From Jejubacter sp036620675 (lineage in GTDB: Bacteria > Pseudomonadota > Gammaproteobacteria > Enterobacterales > Enterobacteriaceae): a DNA stretch of 64,000 nucleotides. The notes under the pieces were generated by a model. That model was not told where the DNA came from. It worked only from the letters and a program-made list of their open reading frames with translations, and made no database searches. The stretch is from the NCBI GenBank assembly GCA_036620675.1, contig JAZHEE010000018.1; one strand, given 5' to 3'. Below are positions 44,813 through 53,242 of this stretch, one piece after another (position 1 is the stretch's first letter; the number at the start of each line of letters is the position of its first letter). The position numbers and the translations under genes are program-made.

Positions 44813-45652
44813 TTACTGAAGTTGGGTATCGCGCCCCTGACGCACATCGCGCGGCGACCAGTGAAATTCGCGCTTAAATAGCGTGGAGAAGTGATTGCTG
44901 TCGCCAAAACCACACTGGAAAGCGATGCCCGTGACGCTCTCTTCACTATGGCGCAGCAGATGCAGCGCACGCATCAGGCGCAGGCGGGTCAGATAGCGCT
45001 GGGGCGTCAGACCTGTACGCTGCTTAATCTGGCGATGCAGCGTACGCAGCGACAGGGTAAACCTGTCCGCCAGCGCCTCCCAGCAGACCTCTTCAGCAAA
45101 GTGTTCTTCCAGCCAGCAGAGCAGTTGGTTCAGGCGACCGGTGCTTTCGACATCGCCATCGCTGCGGCAGCTCTGGCGCAGCAGCACCAGCAGTTGCATA
45201 AACATAATTTCCCGGCTGGCGATATCATGGGCCTCTCCCTCTTCGCCGCCGGGCCGTTCCAGACGGGCAATCAACTGACGTACCTGCTTTAGCGCATCGG
45301 GGTTAACCCGCCAGTGGGAAGGGTAGTAGCCGTCCCGCTCCTGCGGCAGCAACCGGTCAACGCCGGAAAGAAAATTAAAAGCGTCCGGCGCGCGATAGAG
45401 CACGTTGGTGAGACACAGGTTTTCGGTATGCTCGAACAGATGGCGATCGTGGTCGCGCACAAAGCAGACCGAACCGCCGCTCAGGGTATACGGCTGCCCG
45501 TTAAAAATATGGGTGCCTGTTCCCTGCTCGACGATAACAATCTCATAGAAATCATGATGATGTTCCGGGAACGCAGACTGCGGTATCCGCGGCTCAATGG
45601 CCACGGGAACCCGGCCGGAAGAGAAAAAATCCGTGCTATGCAGAACTGTCAT
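44813..45652 (-). CDS. rhaS: AraC-family activator RhaS
   Basis: A protein of 279 residues, cupin plus AraC domains (AFPEHHHDFYEIVIVEQGTG; FTLSLRTLHRQIKQRTGLTP; CGFGDSNHFSTLFKREFHWS). With L-rhamnose it activates the rhaBAD and rhaT promoters directly. It is divergent from rhaB across a 320-base control region. Confidence 0.96.
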   Translation of the reverse strand: MTVLHSTDFFSSGRVPVAIEPRIPQSAFPEHHHDFYEIVIVEQGTGTHIFNGQPYTLSGGSVCFVRDHDRHLFEHTENLCLTNVLYRAPDAFNFLSGVDRLLPQERDGYYPSHWRVNPDALKQVRQLIARLERPGGEEGEAHDIASREIMFMQLLVLLRQSCRSDGDVESTGRLNQLLCWLEEHFAEEVCWEALADRFTLSLRTLHRQIKQRTGLTPQRYLTRLRLMRALHLLRHSEESVTGIAFQCGFGDSNHFSTLFKREFHWSPRDVRQGRDTQLQ

Positions 45653-45867
45653 TATCGCCCCCTTAGTTTGTTACCCTGCCCGCGATAGTATTAAACGAGA
45701 GTTATTCTCACCTTAAAATTTCGGCGTGAGCGGCGGCAAAAGCTGCCCGTTTTTCAAGATTTCGCCCCTCCATATGCGGATTTGCGGCAGGCATCACACC
45801 CACCGGCAAACGCCCGTTACCGCGCTATGCCCGCCTTCAGACTTCAATTTGTGAACTCCCTCACGTT

Positions 45868-45945
45868 CACCTTTGATTCCTTGCCAGCGGCCCGTTCGTG
45901 CTGTCAGTAACAAGAAGGTGGCGCACAGCGCGACTTTTTAGACTG
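45868..45945 (+). promoter_or_regulatory. rhaBAD promoter and RhaS site
   Basis: CTGTCAGTAACAAGAAGGT followed by a GC-rich spacer and CTTTTTAGACTG follows the E. coli rhaBAD promoter almost base for base, with TAGACT as the -10 element (45939-45944). The RhaS half sites cover the positions from TTGCCAGCGGCCC to AAGAAGGT. The start of rhaB is about 30 bases downstream of the -10. Confidence 0.85.
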
Positions 45946-45975
45946 AGGGGCAACGATTATCAGAAGGACCCTATC

Positions 45976-47448
45976 ATGACTGTTCGCCATTGTGTCGCCG
46001 TTGATTTGGGCGCCTCCAGCGGCCGCGTAATGCTGGCCCGCTATAGCCGGAGTGAACGCAGCCTGACGCTCAGGGAGATCCACCGTTTCGCTAACTGCCT
46101 GCGCCAGATTGAGGGCACCGACTGCTGGGATGTGGATACCCTGGAAGCGGAGATCCGTACTGGCCTGCGCAAGGTGTGCGAAGAGCAGGCCATTCGCCCG
46201 GACAGCATCGGCATCGATACCTGGGGCGTGGACTTTGTCCTTATTGACGACAACGGTGAGCGGGTGGGACTGCCGATTTCCTATCGGGACAGCCGCACCG
46301 AAGGCGTGATGGCCCGCGCCGTGGAACAGTTGGGCCGTGAAGAGATTTACCGTCGTTCCGGCATTCAGTTCCTGCCCTTTAACACCCTCTACCAGTTCCG
46401 GGCGCTGAGCGAGCAGCAGCCGGAGCTGGTCGCAAAAGCGGCCCACGCCCTGCTGATCCCCGACTACTTCTGTTACCGCCTGACTGGCGTTATGAACTGG
46501 GAATACACTAACGCCACCACCACCCAACTGGTGAATATCAACACCGATAACTGGGACGATCGTCTGCTGGAATGGGCTGGCGTTCCGCGTCGCTGGTTTG
46601 GCACGCCGGGCCACCCCGGCAACACCATCGGCAACTGGATCTGTCCCCAGGGCAATCAGATTCCGGTAGTCTCGGTAGCGACTCACGACACCGCCAGCGC
46701 GGTACTCGCCGCGCCGCTGGAAGATGGCGATGCCGCATACCTTTCTTCCGGTACCTGGTCGCTGATGGGCTTTGAAAGCAAAACCCCGTACACCAGCGAC
46801 CAGGCGCTGGCCGCCAATATCACCAATGAAGGCGGCGCCGAAGGGCGCTACCGGGTGCTGAAAAACATCATGGGGCTGTGGCTGCTACAGCGAGTTCTGC
46901 GTGAACAGAAGGTGGATTCCCTGTGCGATCTTATCGCCCGCGCCCGCCAGATCCCGGCCTGTACCTTTGCTATCAACCCCAATGACGATCGCTTCATTAA
47001 TCCGGACTGTATGAGTATGGAGATTCAGGCCGCCTGCCGCGAAAGCGGACAGCCGGTTCCTGCCAGCGATGCCGAACTGGCGCGCTGCATCTTCGACAGT
47101 CTGGCGCTGCTGTACGCCAAAGTGCTGGATGAACTGGCGGCGCTGCGCGGTCGTCCCTTCACCCGGCTGCATATCGTCGGCGGCGGTTGTCAGAACGAAC
47201 TGCTCAACCAGCTGTGCGCCGATGCCTGCGGTATTCCGGTGCTAGCCGGCCCGGTAGAGGCTTCTACCCTCGGCAATATCGGCTGCCAGTTGATGGCGCT
47301 GGATGAGGTTGCCGATGTGGACGAATTCCGCCGCCTGGTGGCCCAAAGCCATACCCTGATCCCTTTTCACCCCGATTCGAACAGTGAAATTGCCCGCTAC
47401 GTTGCGCAGTTTCAGCCACAACGTCCAAACAAGGAGCTTTGCGCATGA
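45976..47448 (+). CDS. rhaB: Rhamnulokinase
   Basis: A FGGY-type sugar kinase of 490 residues that phosphorylates L-rhamnulose. The start MTVRHCVAVDLGASSGRVML, IGIDTWGVDFVLID and LHIVGGGCQNELLNQLCADA are typical. The frame opens upstream at 45898, but the ATG at 45976 follows AGAAGGA and matches the family. It overlaps rhaA by four bases (ATGA). Confidence 0.97.
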   Translation: MTVRHCVAVDLGASSGRVMLARYSRSERSLTLREIHRFANCLRQIEGTDCWDVDTLEAEIRTGLRKVCEEQAIRPDSIGIDTWGVDFVLIDDNGERVGLPISYRDSRTEGVMARAVEQLGREEIYRRSGIQFLPFNTLYQFRALSEQQPELVAKAAHALLIPDYFCYRLTGVMNWEYTNATTTQLVNINTDNWDDRLLEWAGVPRRWFGTPGHPGNTIGNWICPQGNQIPVVSVATHDTASAVLAAPLEDGDAAYLSSGTWSLMGFESKTPYTSDQALAANITNEGGAEGRYRVLKNIMGLWLLQRVLREQKVDSLCDLIARARQIPACTFAINPNDDRFINPDCMSMEIQAACRESGQPVPASDAELARCIFDSLALLYAKVLDELAALRGRPFTRLHIVGGGCQNELLNQLCADACGIPVLAGPVEASTLGNIGCQLMALDEVADVDEFRRLVAQSHTLIPFHPDSNSEIARYVAQFQPQRPNKELCA

Positions 47449-48704
47449 CTACCCCAATCGAACAGGCCTGGAGCCTGGCTAAAGAGCGTTTCGCCGCGGT
47501 CGGCGTCGATGTCGAAGCGGCGCTGCGCCAGCTGGATCGTCTGCCGGTTTCCATGCACTGCTGGCAGGGCGACGATGTCGCTGGTTTTGAAAATCCGGAA
47601 GGCCAGCTCACCGGCGGCATTCAGGCTACCGGCAACTACCCGGGTAAAGCGCGCAACGCCACCGAACTGCGCGCCGACCTGGAACAGGCTCTGAGCCTGA
47701 TACCAGGGCCAAAACGCCTGAATTTGCACGCTATCTATCTGGAAAGCGACGGCCATGTCGATCGCGATCAGATCCAACCGGAGCACTTTAAAAACTGGGT
47801 CGAGTGGGCAAAAATCAACCACCTGGGGCTGGACTTCAACCCCTCCTGCTTTTCGCATCCACTGAGCGCCGACGGATTTACGCTGTCCCACGCCGACGAC
47901 AAAATCCGCCAGTTCTGGATTGACCACTGTAAGGCCAGCCGCCGCGTTTCCGCGTACTTCGGCGAACAGTTGGGCACGCCATCAGTGATGAATATCTGGG
48001 TGCCGGACGGCATGAAGGACATCACCGTGGATCGCCTGGGGCCACGCCGCCGCCTGATGGAAGCGCTGGACGAGGTGATTAGCGAAAAACTGGATCCGGC
48101 TCACCATATCGACGCGGTGGAGAGCAAACTGTTCGGAATTGGCGCCGAAAGCTATACCGTCGGCTCCAACGAGTTTTATATGGGCTACGCCACCAGCCGC
48201 CAGACCGCGCTCTGCCTGGATGCCGGCCACTTCCACCCCACAGAGGTTATCTCCGACAAGATCTCCAGCGCCATGCTCTACGTACCGCGCCTGCTGTTGC
48301 ACGTCAGCCGCCCGGTACGCTGGGACAGTGACCACGTGGTACTACTGGATGACGAAACCCAGGCCATCGCCAGCGAAATCATCCGCCATGACCTGTTCGA
48401 TCGGGTACATATTGGTCTGGACTTCTTCGATGCCTCCATTAACCGCATCGCCGCCTGGGTTATCGGCACCCGCAATATGAAGAAAGCGCTGCTGCGCGCC
48501 CTGCTGGAGCCGACTGCAAAGCTGCGCCAACTGGAACTGGACGGCGACTACACCGCCCGTCTGGCATTGCTGGAAGAGCAGAAGTCGCTGCCGTGGCAGG
48601 CGGTATGGGAAGTTTACTGCCAGCGTCACGATACCCCGGCCGGCAGCGAATGGCTGGATAAGGTTCGCGGCTATGAGCAGGACGTTTTGCGTCAGCGTGG
48701 GTGA
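47445..48704 (+). CDS. rhaA: L-rhamnose isomerase
   Basis: A TIM-barrel metalloenzyme of 419 residues that converts L-rhamnose to L-rhamnulose. Conserved segments include SMHCWQGDDVAGFENPEG, DFNPSCFSHPLSADGFTLS and the metal-binding DAVESKLFGIG and DAGHFHPTEV. The ATG at 47445, coupled to the rhaB stop and preceded by AAGGAG, is the start; a TTG two codons earlier is not used. It is followed by the hairpin array. Confidence 0.97.
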   Translation: MTTPIEQAWSLAKERFAAVGVDVEAALRQLDRLPVSMHCWQGDDVAGFENPEGQLTGGIQATGNYPGKARNATELRADLEQALSLIPGPKRLNLHAIYLESDGHVDRDQIQPEHFKNWVEWAKINHLGLDFNPSCFSHPLSADGFTLSHADDKIRQFWIDHCKASRRVSAYFGEQLGTPSVMNIWVPDGMKDITVDRLGPRRRLMEALDEVISEKLDPAHHIDAVESKLFGIGAESYTVGSNEFYMGYATSRQTALCLDAGHFHPTEVISDKISSAMLYVPRLLLHVSRPVRWDSDHVVLLDDETQAIASEIIRHDLFDRVHIGLDFFDASINRIAAWVIGTRNMKKALLRALLEPTAKLRQLELDGDYTARLALLEEQKSLPWQAVWEVYCQRHDTPAGSEWLDKVRGYEQDVLRQRG

Positions 48705-48710
48705 TTGCCC

Positions 48711-49380
48711 TCTCCCCGGCCTTCCCCTCACCCCAGCCCTCTCCCGAAGGGAGAGGGGGAAAACCCACCCATCCCGCAGGGAGAAGGTCTGGGTGAAGGA
48801 CAAAAGCTCAGCGCCAAACAATCCCCTCTCCCCCTGGGGAAAGGGCCAGGGTGAGGGGAAACCTCAGCCCCAGACAGTCCCCTCTCCCCTCTGGGGAGAG
48901 GGCCAGGGTGAGGGGAAACCTCAGCCCCAGACAGTCCCCTCTCCCCTCCGGGGAGAGGGCCAGGGTGAGGGGAAGACTTCAGCCCCAGACAGTCCCCTCT
49001 CCCCTCTGGGAAGAGGGCCAGGGTGAGGTGAAGACTTCAGCCCCAACCAGTCCTATCTCCCCCTGGGGAGAGGGCCAGGGTGAGGGGAAACCTCAGCCCC
49101 AGACAGTCCCCTCGCCCCTCTGGGGAGAGGGCCAGGGTGAGGGGAAACCTCTGCCCCAGACAATCCCCTCTCCCCTCTGGGGAGAGGGCCAGGATGAGGG
49201 GAAACCTCAGCGCCAACCAGTCCTATCTCCCCCTGGGGAGAGGGCCAGGGTGAGGGGAAACCTCAGCCCCAGACAGTCCCCTCTCCCCTCTGGGGAGAGG
49301 GCCAGGGTGAGGGGAAGACTTCAGCCCCAGACAATCCCCTCTCCCCTCTGGGGAGAGGGCCAGGGTGAGGGGAAACCCCA
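48711..49380. repeat. Tandem array of about ten 57-bp hairpin units between rhaA and rhaD
   Basis: Ten units of 55-60 bases start at about 48808, 48863, 48921, 48979, 49037, 49093, 49150, 49207, 49263 and 49321. Two more degenerate palindromes lie at 48711-48800. Each unit contains CCCCTCTCCCC, a short loop and GGGGAGAGGG, so it can fold as a strong hairpin, followed by CCAGGGTGAGGGGAA. Units at 49037 and 49207 share the variant ACCAGTCCTATCTCC. The unit after each carries AGACAGTCCC, and the next AGACAATCCC, so a three-unit block appears duplicated. The array is inside the rhaBAD operon. It reads open in several frames, which produces artefactual ORFs with repeated GERARVRG. Confidence 0.95.
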
Positions 49381-49405
49381 CCAACCTAACAGAGAACATA
49401 AGACT

Positions 49406-50230
49406 ATGCAGAACATCGTCAACGCCTGGTTCGTCCAGGGCATGATCAAGGCCACTTCCGACGCCTGGCTGAAAGGCTGGGACGAGCGTAACGGCGGCAA
49501 TCTTACGCTGCGCCTGGACGCCGCCGACATTGAGCCATACCGTACCGATTTCCACCCGCAACCCCGCTATATCGCTCTGAGCCAGCCAATGCCGACCCTG
49601 GCCGGTATGCCCTTTATCGTCACCGGCTCCGGCAAGTTTTTCCGCAACGTGCAGCTCGATCCCGCCGCCAACCTGGGGGTGGTACAGGTAGACAACGACG
49701 GCGCCGGTTATCACATCCTGTGGGGCCTGGAAAATGACGCAGTTCCCACATCCGAACTTCCGGCCCACTTCCTGTCACATTCCGCGCGTATCAAAGCAAC
49801 CCACGGCCAGGATCGCGTTATTATGCACTGTCACGCCACCAACCTGATCGCCCTGACCTACGTGCTGGAAAACAACAGCGACGTTTTCACCCGCAAACTG
49901 TGGGAAGGTAGCACCGAATGTCTGGTGGTCTTTCCGGATGGTGTGGGCATCCTGCCCTGGATGGTTCCCGGCACCGATGAGATAGGCCAGGCAACGGCCG
50001 ACGAAATGGCGCAGCGCTCGCTGGTGCTGTGGCCGTTCCACGGCGTCTTCGGCAGCGGCCCGACGCTGGACGAAACCTTCGGCCTGATTGATACCGCAGA
50101 AAAATCAGCCCAGGTACTGGTGAAGGTCGAATCCATGGGCGGAATGAAACAGACTATCAGCCGCGACGATCTCATCGCGCTGGCTAAACGCTTTGGCGTA
50201 ACGCCGCTGCAGAGCGCAATCGATCTCTGA
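49406..50230 (+). CDS. rhaD: Rhamnulose-1-phosphate aldolase
   Basis: A zinc-dependent class II aldolase of 274 residues that cleaves rhamnulose 1-phosphate to lactaldehyde and dihydroxyacetone phosphate. The start MQNIVNAWFVQGMIKATSDA, the substrate segment NGGNLTLRLD and the zinc histidines in VIMHCHATNLIAL and LWPFHGVFG are visible. The frame stays open upstream through the repeat array to 48851, but that part is repeat sequence; the ATG at 49406 is preceded by AGAGAA. Confidence 0.96.
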   Translation: MQNIVNAWFVQGMIKATSDAWLKGWDERNGGNLTLRLDAADIEPYRTDFHPQPRYIALSQPMPTLAGMPFIVTGSGKFFRNVQLDPAANLGVVQVDNDGAGYHILWGLENDAVPTSELPAHFLSHSARIKATHGQDRVIMHCHATNLIALTYVLENNSDVFTRKLWEGSTECLVVFPDGVGILPWMVPGTDEIGQATADEMAQRSLVLWPFHGVFGSGPTLDETFGLIDTAEKSAQVLVKVESMGGMKQTISRDDLIALAKRFGVTPLQSAIDL

Positions 50231-50302
50231 CGCCCCGGGTGGTGAAACGCACAGGATACAGGTTCAGGCTGCCCGTAAGGGCCGCCCTTTAAGGAGAAAG
50301 TG

Positions 50303-51451
50303 ATGAGCTTTATGCTGGCACTGCCGAAAATCAGCCTGCACGGCGCAGGCGCCATCGGCGACATGGTGAAAATGGTTGCCGGAAAAAACTGGGGCAAGGC
50401 GCTTATCGTCACCGACGCGCAACTGGTGAAGCTGGGCCTGCTCGACACTCTGTTCAGCGCGCTGGAAGGCCACAACCTGCCATACCATCTGTTTGACGGC
50501 GTCTTCCCTAATCCCACGGAATCCCTGGTACAGAGCGGCTACCGGGAATACAAGGAAGCCCACTGCGACTATCTGATCGCCTTCGGCGGCGGCAGCCCCA
50601 TTGATACCGCCAAAGCCATTAAGATTCTGAGCGCCAACCCCGGCCCTTCCACCGCCTATGCCGGTGTGGGAAAAGTGACGCATCCCGGCGTGCCGCTGGT
50701 CGCCATTAATACCACCGCAGGCACCGCCGCCGAAATGACCAGCAACGCCGTTATTACCGACAGCGTACGCCAGGTGAAAGAGGTCATTATCGACACCAAC
50801 ATCATTCCGGATATCGCCGTGGATGATGCCAGCGTCATGCTGGGGATCCCGCCGGATGTCACCGCCGCCACCGGAATGGACGCCCTGACCCACGCCGTGG
50901 AGGCGGTGGTTTCGGTCGGTGCGCATCCGCTCACCGATGCCAACGCCCTGGAAGCCATCCGCATTATCAGCCAGTGGCTGCCCGTCGCGGTCGAAGACGG
51001 CCTCAATCTGGAAGCGCGCGAGATGATGGCCTATGGCCAGTACCTGGCGGGCATGGCCTTTAACAGCGCCGGTCTGGGGCTGGTACACGCCATGGCCCAC
51101 CAGCCGGGCGCCACCCATAACCTGCCGCACGGCGTGTGTAACGCCATCCTGCTGCCGGTGGTGGAAAACTTTAACCGCCCGCAGGCAGCGGCGCGTTTCG
51201 CCCGTATCGCTCAGGCTATGGGCGTGAATACTCAGGGAATGGACGACGAGCAGGCAAGCCAGGCGGCGGTCGATGCCATCCGGGCGCTGTCGGCAAAAGT
51301 GGGCATTCCCGCCGGTTTCCGCACGCTGGGTATCAGCGAAGCGGATATTGAAGGCTGGCTGGATAAAGCGCTGGCCGACCCCTGCGCGCCCTGTAACCCG
51401 CGCACCGCCAGCCGCGACGAGGTGCGTGCGCTCTATCTGGAGGCGCTGTGA
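50303..51451 (+). CDS. Lactaldehyde reductase (iron-dependent alcohol dehydrogenase, FucO-like)
   Basis: A group III alcohol dehydrogenase of 382 residues. The NAD site GGGSPIDTAKAIKI and iron ligands in HAVEAVV, HAMAHQPGA and LPHGVCNAILL are present. In the rha operon it would reduce L-lactaldehyde from the RhaD reaction to 1,2-propanediol under anaerobic conditions. E. coli uses FucO from the fuc regulon for this; here the gene is inside the rha operon. The start ATG at 50303 follows AAGGAGAAAG by a few bases. Confidence 0.88.
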   Translation: MSFMLALPKISLHGAGAIGDMVKMVAGKNWGKALIVTDAQLVKLGLLDTLFSALEGHNLPYHLFDGVFPNPTESLVQSGYREYKEAHCDYLIAFGGGSPIDTAKAIKILSANPGPSTAYAGVGKVTHPGVPLVAINTTAGTAAEMTSNAVITDSVRQVKEVIIDTNIIPDIAVDDASVMLGIPPDVTAATGMDALTHAVEAVVSVGAHPLTDANALEAIRIISQWLPVAVEDGLNLEAREMMAYGQYLAGMAFNSAGLGLVHAMAHQPGATHNLPHGVCNAILLPVVENFNRPQAAARFARIAQAMGVNTQGMDDEQASQAAVDAIRALSAKVGIPAGFRTLGISEADIEGWLDKALADPCAPCNPRTASRDEVRALYLEAL

Positions 51452-51762
51452 TCCGTAAAGCTTTCGTTATGCAGGTCAACCCCGACGCTCACGAAGAGTA
51501 CCAGCGTCGACACTCGCCCATCTGGCCGGAGCTGGAAGCGGTGCTGAAATCCCATGGCGCCCACCACTACGCCATCTGGCTCGACGCCGCGCGCAATCTG
51601 CTGTTCGCCACGGTGGAAATCGAATCAGAGGAACGCTGGAACGCCGTGGCGCAAACTGATGTCTGCCAGCGCTGGTGGAAACATATGCGGGAAATTATGC
51701 CGAGCAATCCGGACAACAGTCCGGTGAGCGAGGAGTTGAGAGCGGTGTTTTACCTGGATTAA
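51448..51762 (+). CDS. rhaM: L-rhamnose mutarotase
   Basis: A protein of 104 residues (RKAFVMQVNPDAHEEYQRRH, the active-site histidine in SHGAHHYAIWLD, RWWKHMREIM). It interconverts the alpha and beta anomers of L-rhamnose, so that the isomerase receives the right form. It overlaps the end of the reductase gene by four bases and closes the rha operon. Confidence 0.95.
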   Translation: MIRKAFVMQVNPDAHEEYQRRHSPIWPELEAVLKSHGAHHYAIWLDAARNLLFATVEIESEERWNAVAQTDVCQRWWKHMREIMPSNPDNSPVSEELRAVFYLD

Positions 51763-51767
51763 TGGGG

Positions 51768-51794
51768 AGCGCCTGCCAGTGGCAGGCGCTTTTT
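51768..51794 (+). terminator. Terminator of the rha operon
   Basis: Perfect ten-base arms AGCGCCTGCC and GGCAGGCGCT, followed by TTTTT. It lies five bases after the rhaM stop codon. Confidence 0.9.
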
Positions 51795-51795
51795 A

Positions 51796-51954
51796 TTAAT
51801 GGTGATGCCCCTTATGGTGCTCCGAATCATGATGTTCATGATGGTGCGGACGACTATCGTGGCGATCGTGATGATGACGGTCATGGTCATGTATCACGCA
51901 GCCATTCAGCAACAGCGCCATTGTCATCAAACATGCTATTTTTATTAACTTCAT
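51796..51954 (-). CDS. Histidine-rich small lipoprotein
   Basis: A peptide of 52 residues with a lipoprotein signal MKLIKIACLMTMALLLNGC; the lipobox LNGC places the lipid-modified cysteine at residue 19. The mature part is only 34 residues, 16 of them histidine, arranged in HH and HHH clusters with aspartate, glutamate and arginine between them (for example HHHDRHDSRPHHHEHHD). It should be tethered to a membrane in the periplasm and could bind Ni, Zn, Cu or Co. It faces the end of the rha operon and stops just next to its terminator. No metal-transport or chaperone gene adjoins it. fdhD-fdoGHI lies on the other side. I do not recognise a named family. Confidence 0.75.
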   Translation of the reverse strand: MKLIKIACLMTMALLLNGCVIHDHDRHHHDRHDSRPHHHEHHDSEHHKGHHH

Positions 51955-52259
51955 TTAAATATCCTGTTGTTCCCGCCATTTTTATATTTTATTCCCTGCA
52001 CACCGCCTCTCCCCGGCGCAATAACGCAGGCAACCTCTGGTTGGGTTTCATTGCATCTCCCGGATTCCAGGAAAGGGAGGAGTCAAAAAAACGCGCTTCC
52101 AATGTAAATCAGCCAATCCACAATTCAAGCCGCATATCAGCGCGAAAACCGGTCAAGATGTAAGCGGTTATTAACTGGAAACAGTGCGATTACAGAACGC
52201 AATAGATTGAATAACAACAGATTAGCGATTTGGTAAACCATGTATAAAAAACAGGGCCA
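51955..52259. other. Intergenic region, no gene seen
   Basis: About 305 bases between the small lipoprotein start and the fdhD end. They presumably contain the lipoprotein promoter. No open frame with coding character was found. Confidence 0.5.
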
Positions 52260-53084
52260 TCAATACAGGCGCTGAGGATGGGTATAGACAGTCGCACGCC
52301 CCGGCTTGCTGAAGCCCACCAGCGTCAGATTCGCTTTCTGCGCTACTTCCACCGCGAGCGACGTGGCGGCGGAAACGGCGAACAGAATTTCCACGCCGCA
52401 CATTGCGGCTTTCTGTACCATCTCGTAGCTGGCGCGACTGGAAACCAGGACGGCGCCCTGCTGCCACCGTTCGCGGCAGCGATGGCCCAGCAGCTTATCC
52501 AGCGCCACATGGCGCCCCACGTCTTCATGACCGCTGGCCACTTCGCCATCCTTCATCAGCCACGCGGCCGCGTGGGTACAACCGGTCAGCTGGCCCACAG
52601 GCTGAAACTGACGCAGCTGATCCAGCCCGCGATCGAGCGCGGAAAGCTCAAAACGCTGAGTAAAAGGCAGCGGCGCGACCGGGCGAACCACGTCGTTGAG
52701 CTGCTCCACCCCGCAAACGCCGCAGCCGGTACGGCCCGCCAACTGGCGACGGCGTTCTTTCAGCCCCATAAAGCGGCGGCTGGAAAGCTCGATATGCACC
52801 TCAATGCCCGTACAGCCCCGCTCGATATCCATGCCGTAGATATCGCTGACAGATTCAATAATGCCTTCCGATAACGAAAAACCTAATGCGAAAAACTCCA
52901 GATCCCGGGGAGTCGCCATCATCACAACGTGCGAAATGCCGTTATAGACCAGCGCGACCGGTACCTCTTCGGCCAGCCAGTCATCGCTGGCATTACGTAA
53001 ATCGGCGCGTGACCAGACCGGCGCAGCACGATAGCAGGCGCTCTCAATCACATTCTCTTGTCTTTTTTTTGTAAACTCATTCAC
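52260..53084 (-). CDS. fdhD: Formate dehydrogenase accessory sulfurtransferase FdhD
   Basis: A cytoplasmic protein of 274 residues with the conserved CGVCG motif, whose two cysteines carry sulfur from IscS to the molybdenum cofactor of formate dehydrogenases. Other conserved parts are EEVPVALVYNGISHVVMM, GGHEDVGR-like SGHEDVGRHVALDKLLG and LVSSRASYEMVQK. The frame starts with GTG at 53084; no other start gave a better fit. It is divergent from fdoG, as in E. coli. Confidence 0.95.
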   Translation of the reverse strand: MNEFTKKRQENVIESACYRAAPVWSRADLRNASDDWLAEEVPVALVYNGISHVVMMATPRDLEFFALGFSLSEGIIESVSDIYGMDIERGCTGIEVHIELSSRRFMGLKERRRQLAGRTGCGVCGVEQLNDVVRPVAPLPFTQRFELSALDRGLDQLRQFQPVGQLTGCTHAAAWLMKDGEVASGHEDVGRHVALDKLLGHRCRERWQQGAVLVSSRASYEMVQKAAMCGVEILFAVSAATSLAVEVAQKANLTLVGFSKPGRATVYTHPQRLY

Positions 53085-53242
53085 TATTTTTTAACCGTAT
53101 ATGAACTGTTTTAACGGCGTTATGGTATTCTTTAACCATTACCCCTCACTCAGAAGGGGCAATGTGTTCAATTCTGAACCTAAGCGGCCCCAACCGCAAA
53201 AAAAACTCTCAATGTGACGTGTCGAATAACAAGGAGTGACCC

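Noticed and set aside
48711..49380. CRISPR array
   Set aside because: The units are contiguous and nearly identical with no unique spacers and no cas genes; it is a tandem repeat.
48851..49405. Long N-terminal extension of rhaD with repeated GERARVRG peptides
   Set aside because: It is translation of the tandem hairpin array in an accidentally open frame. The family start is at 49406.
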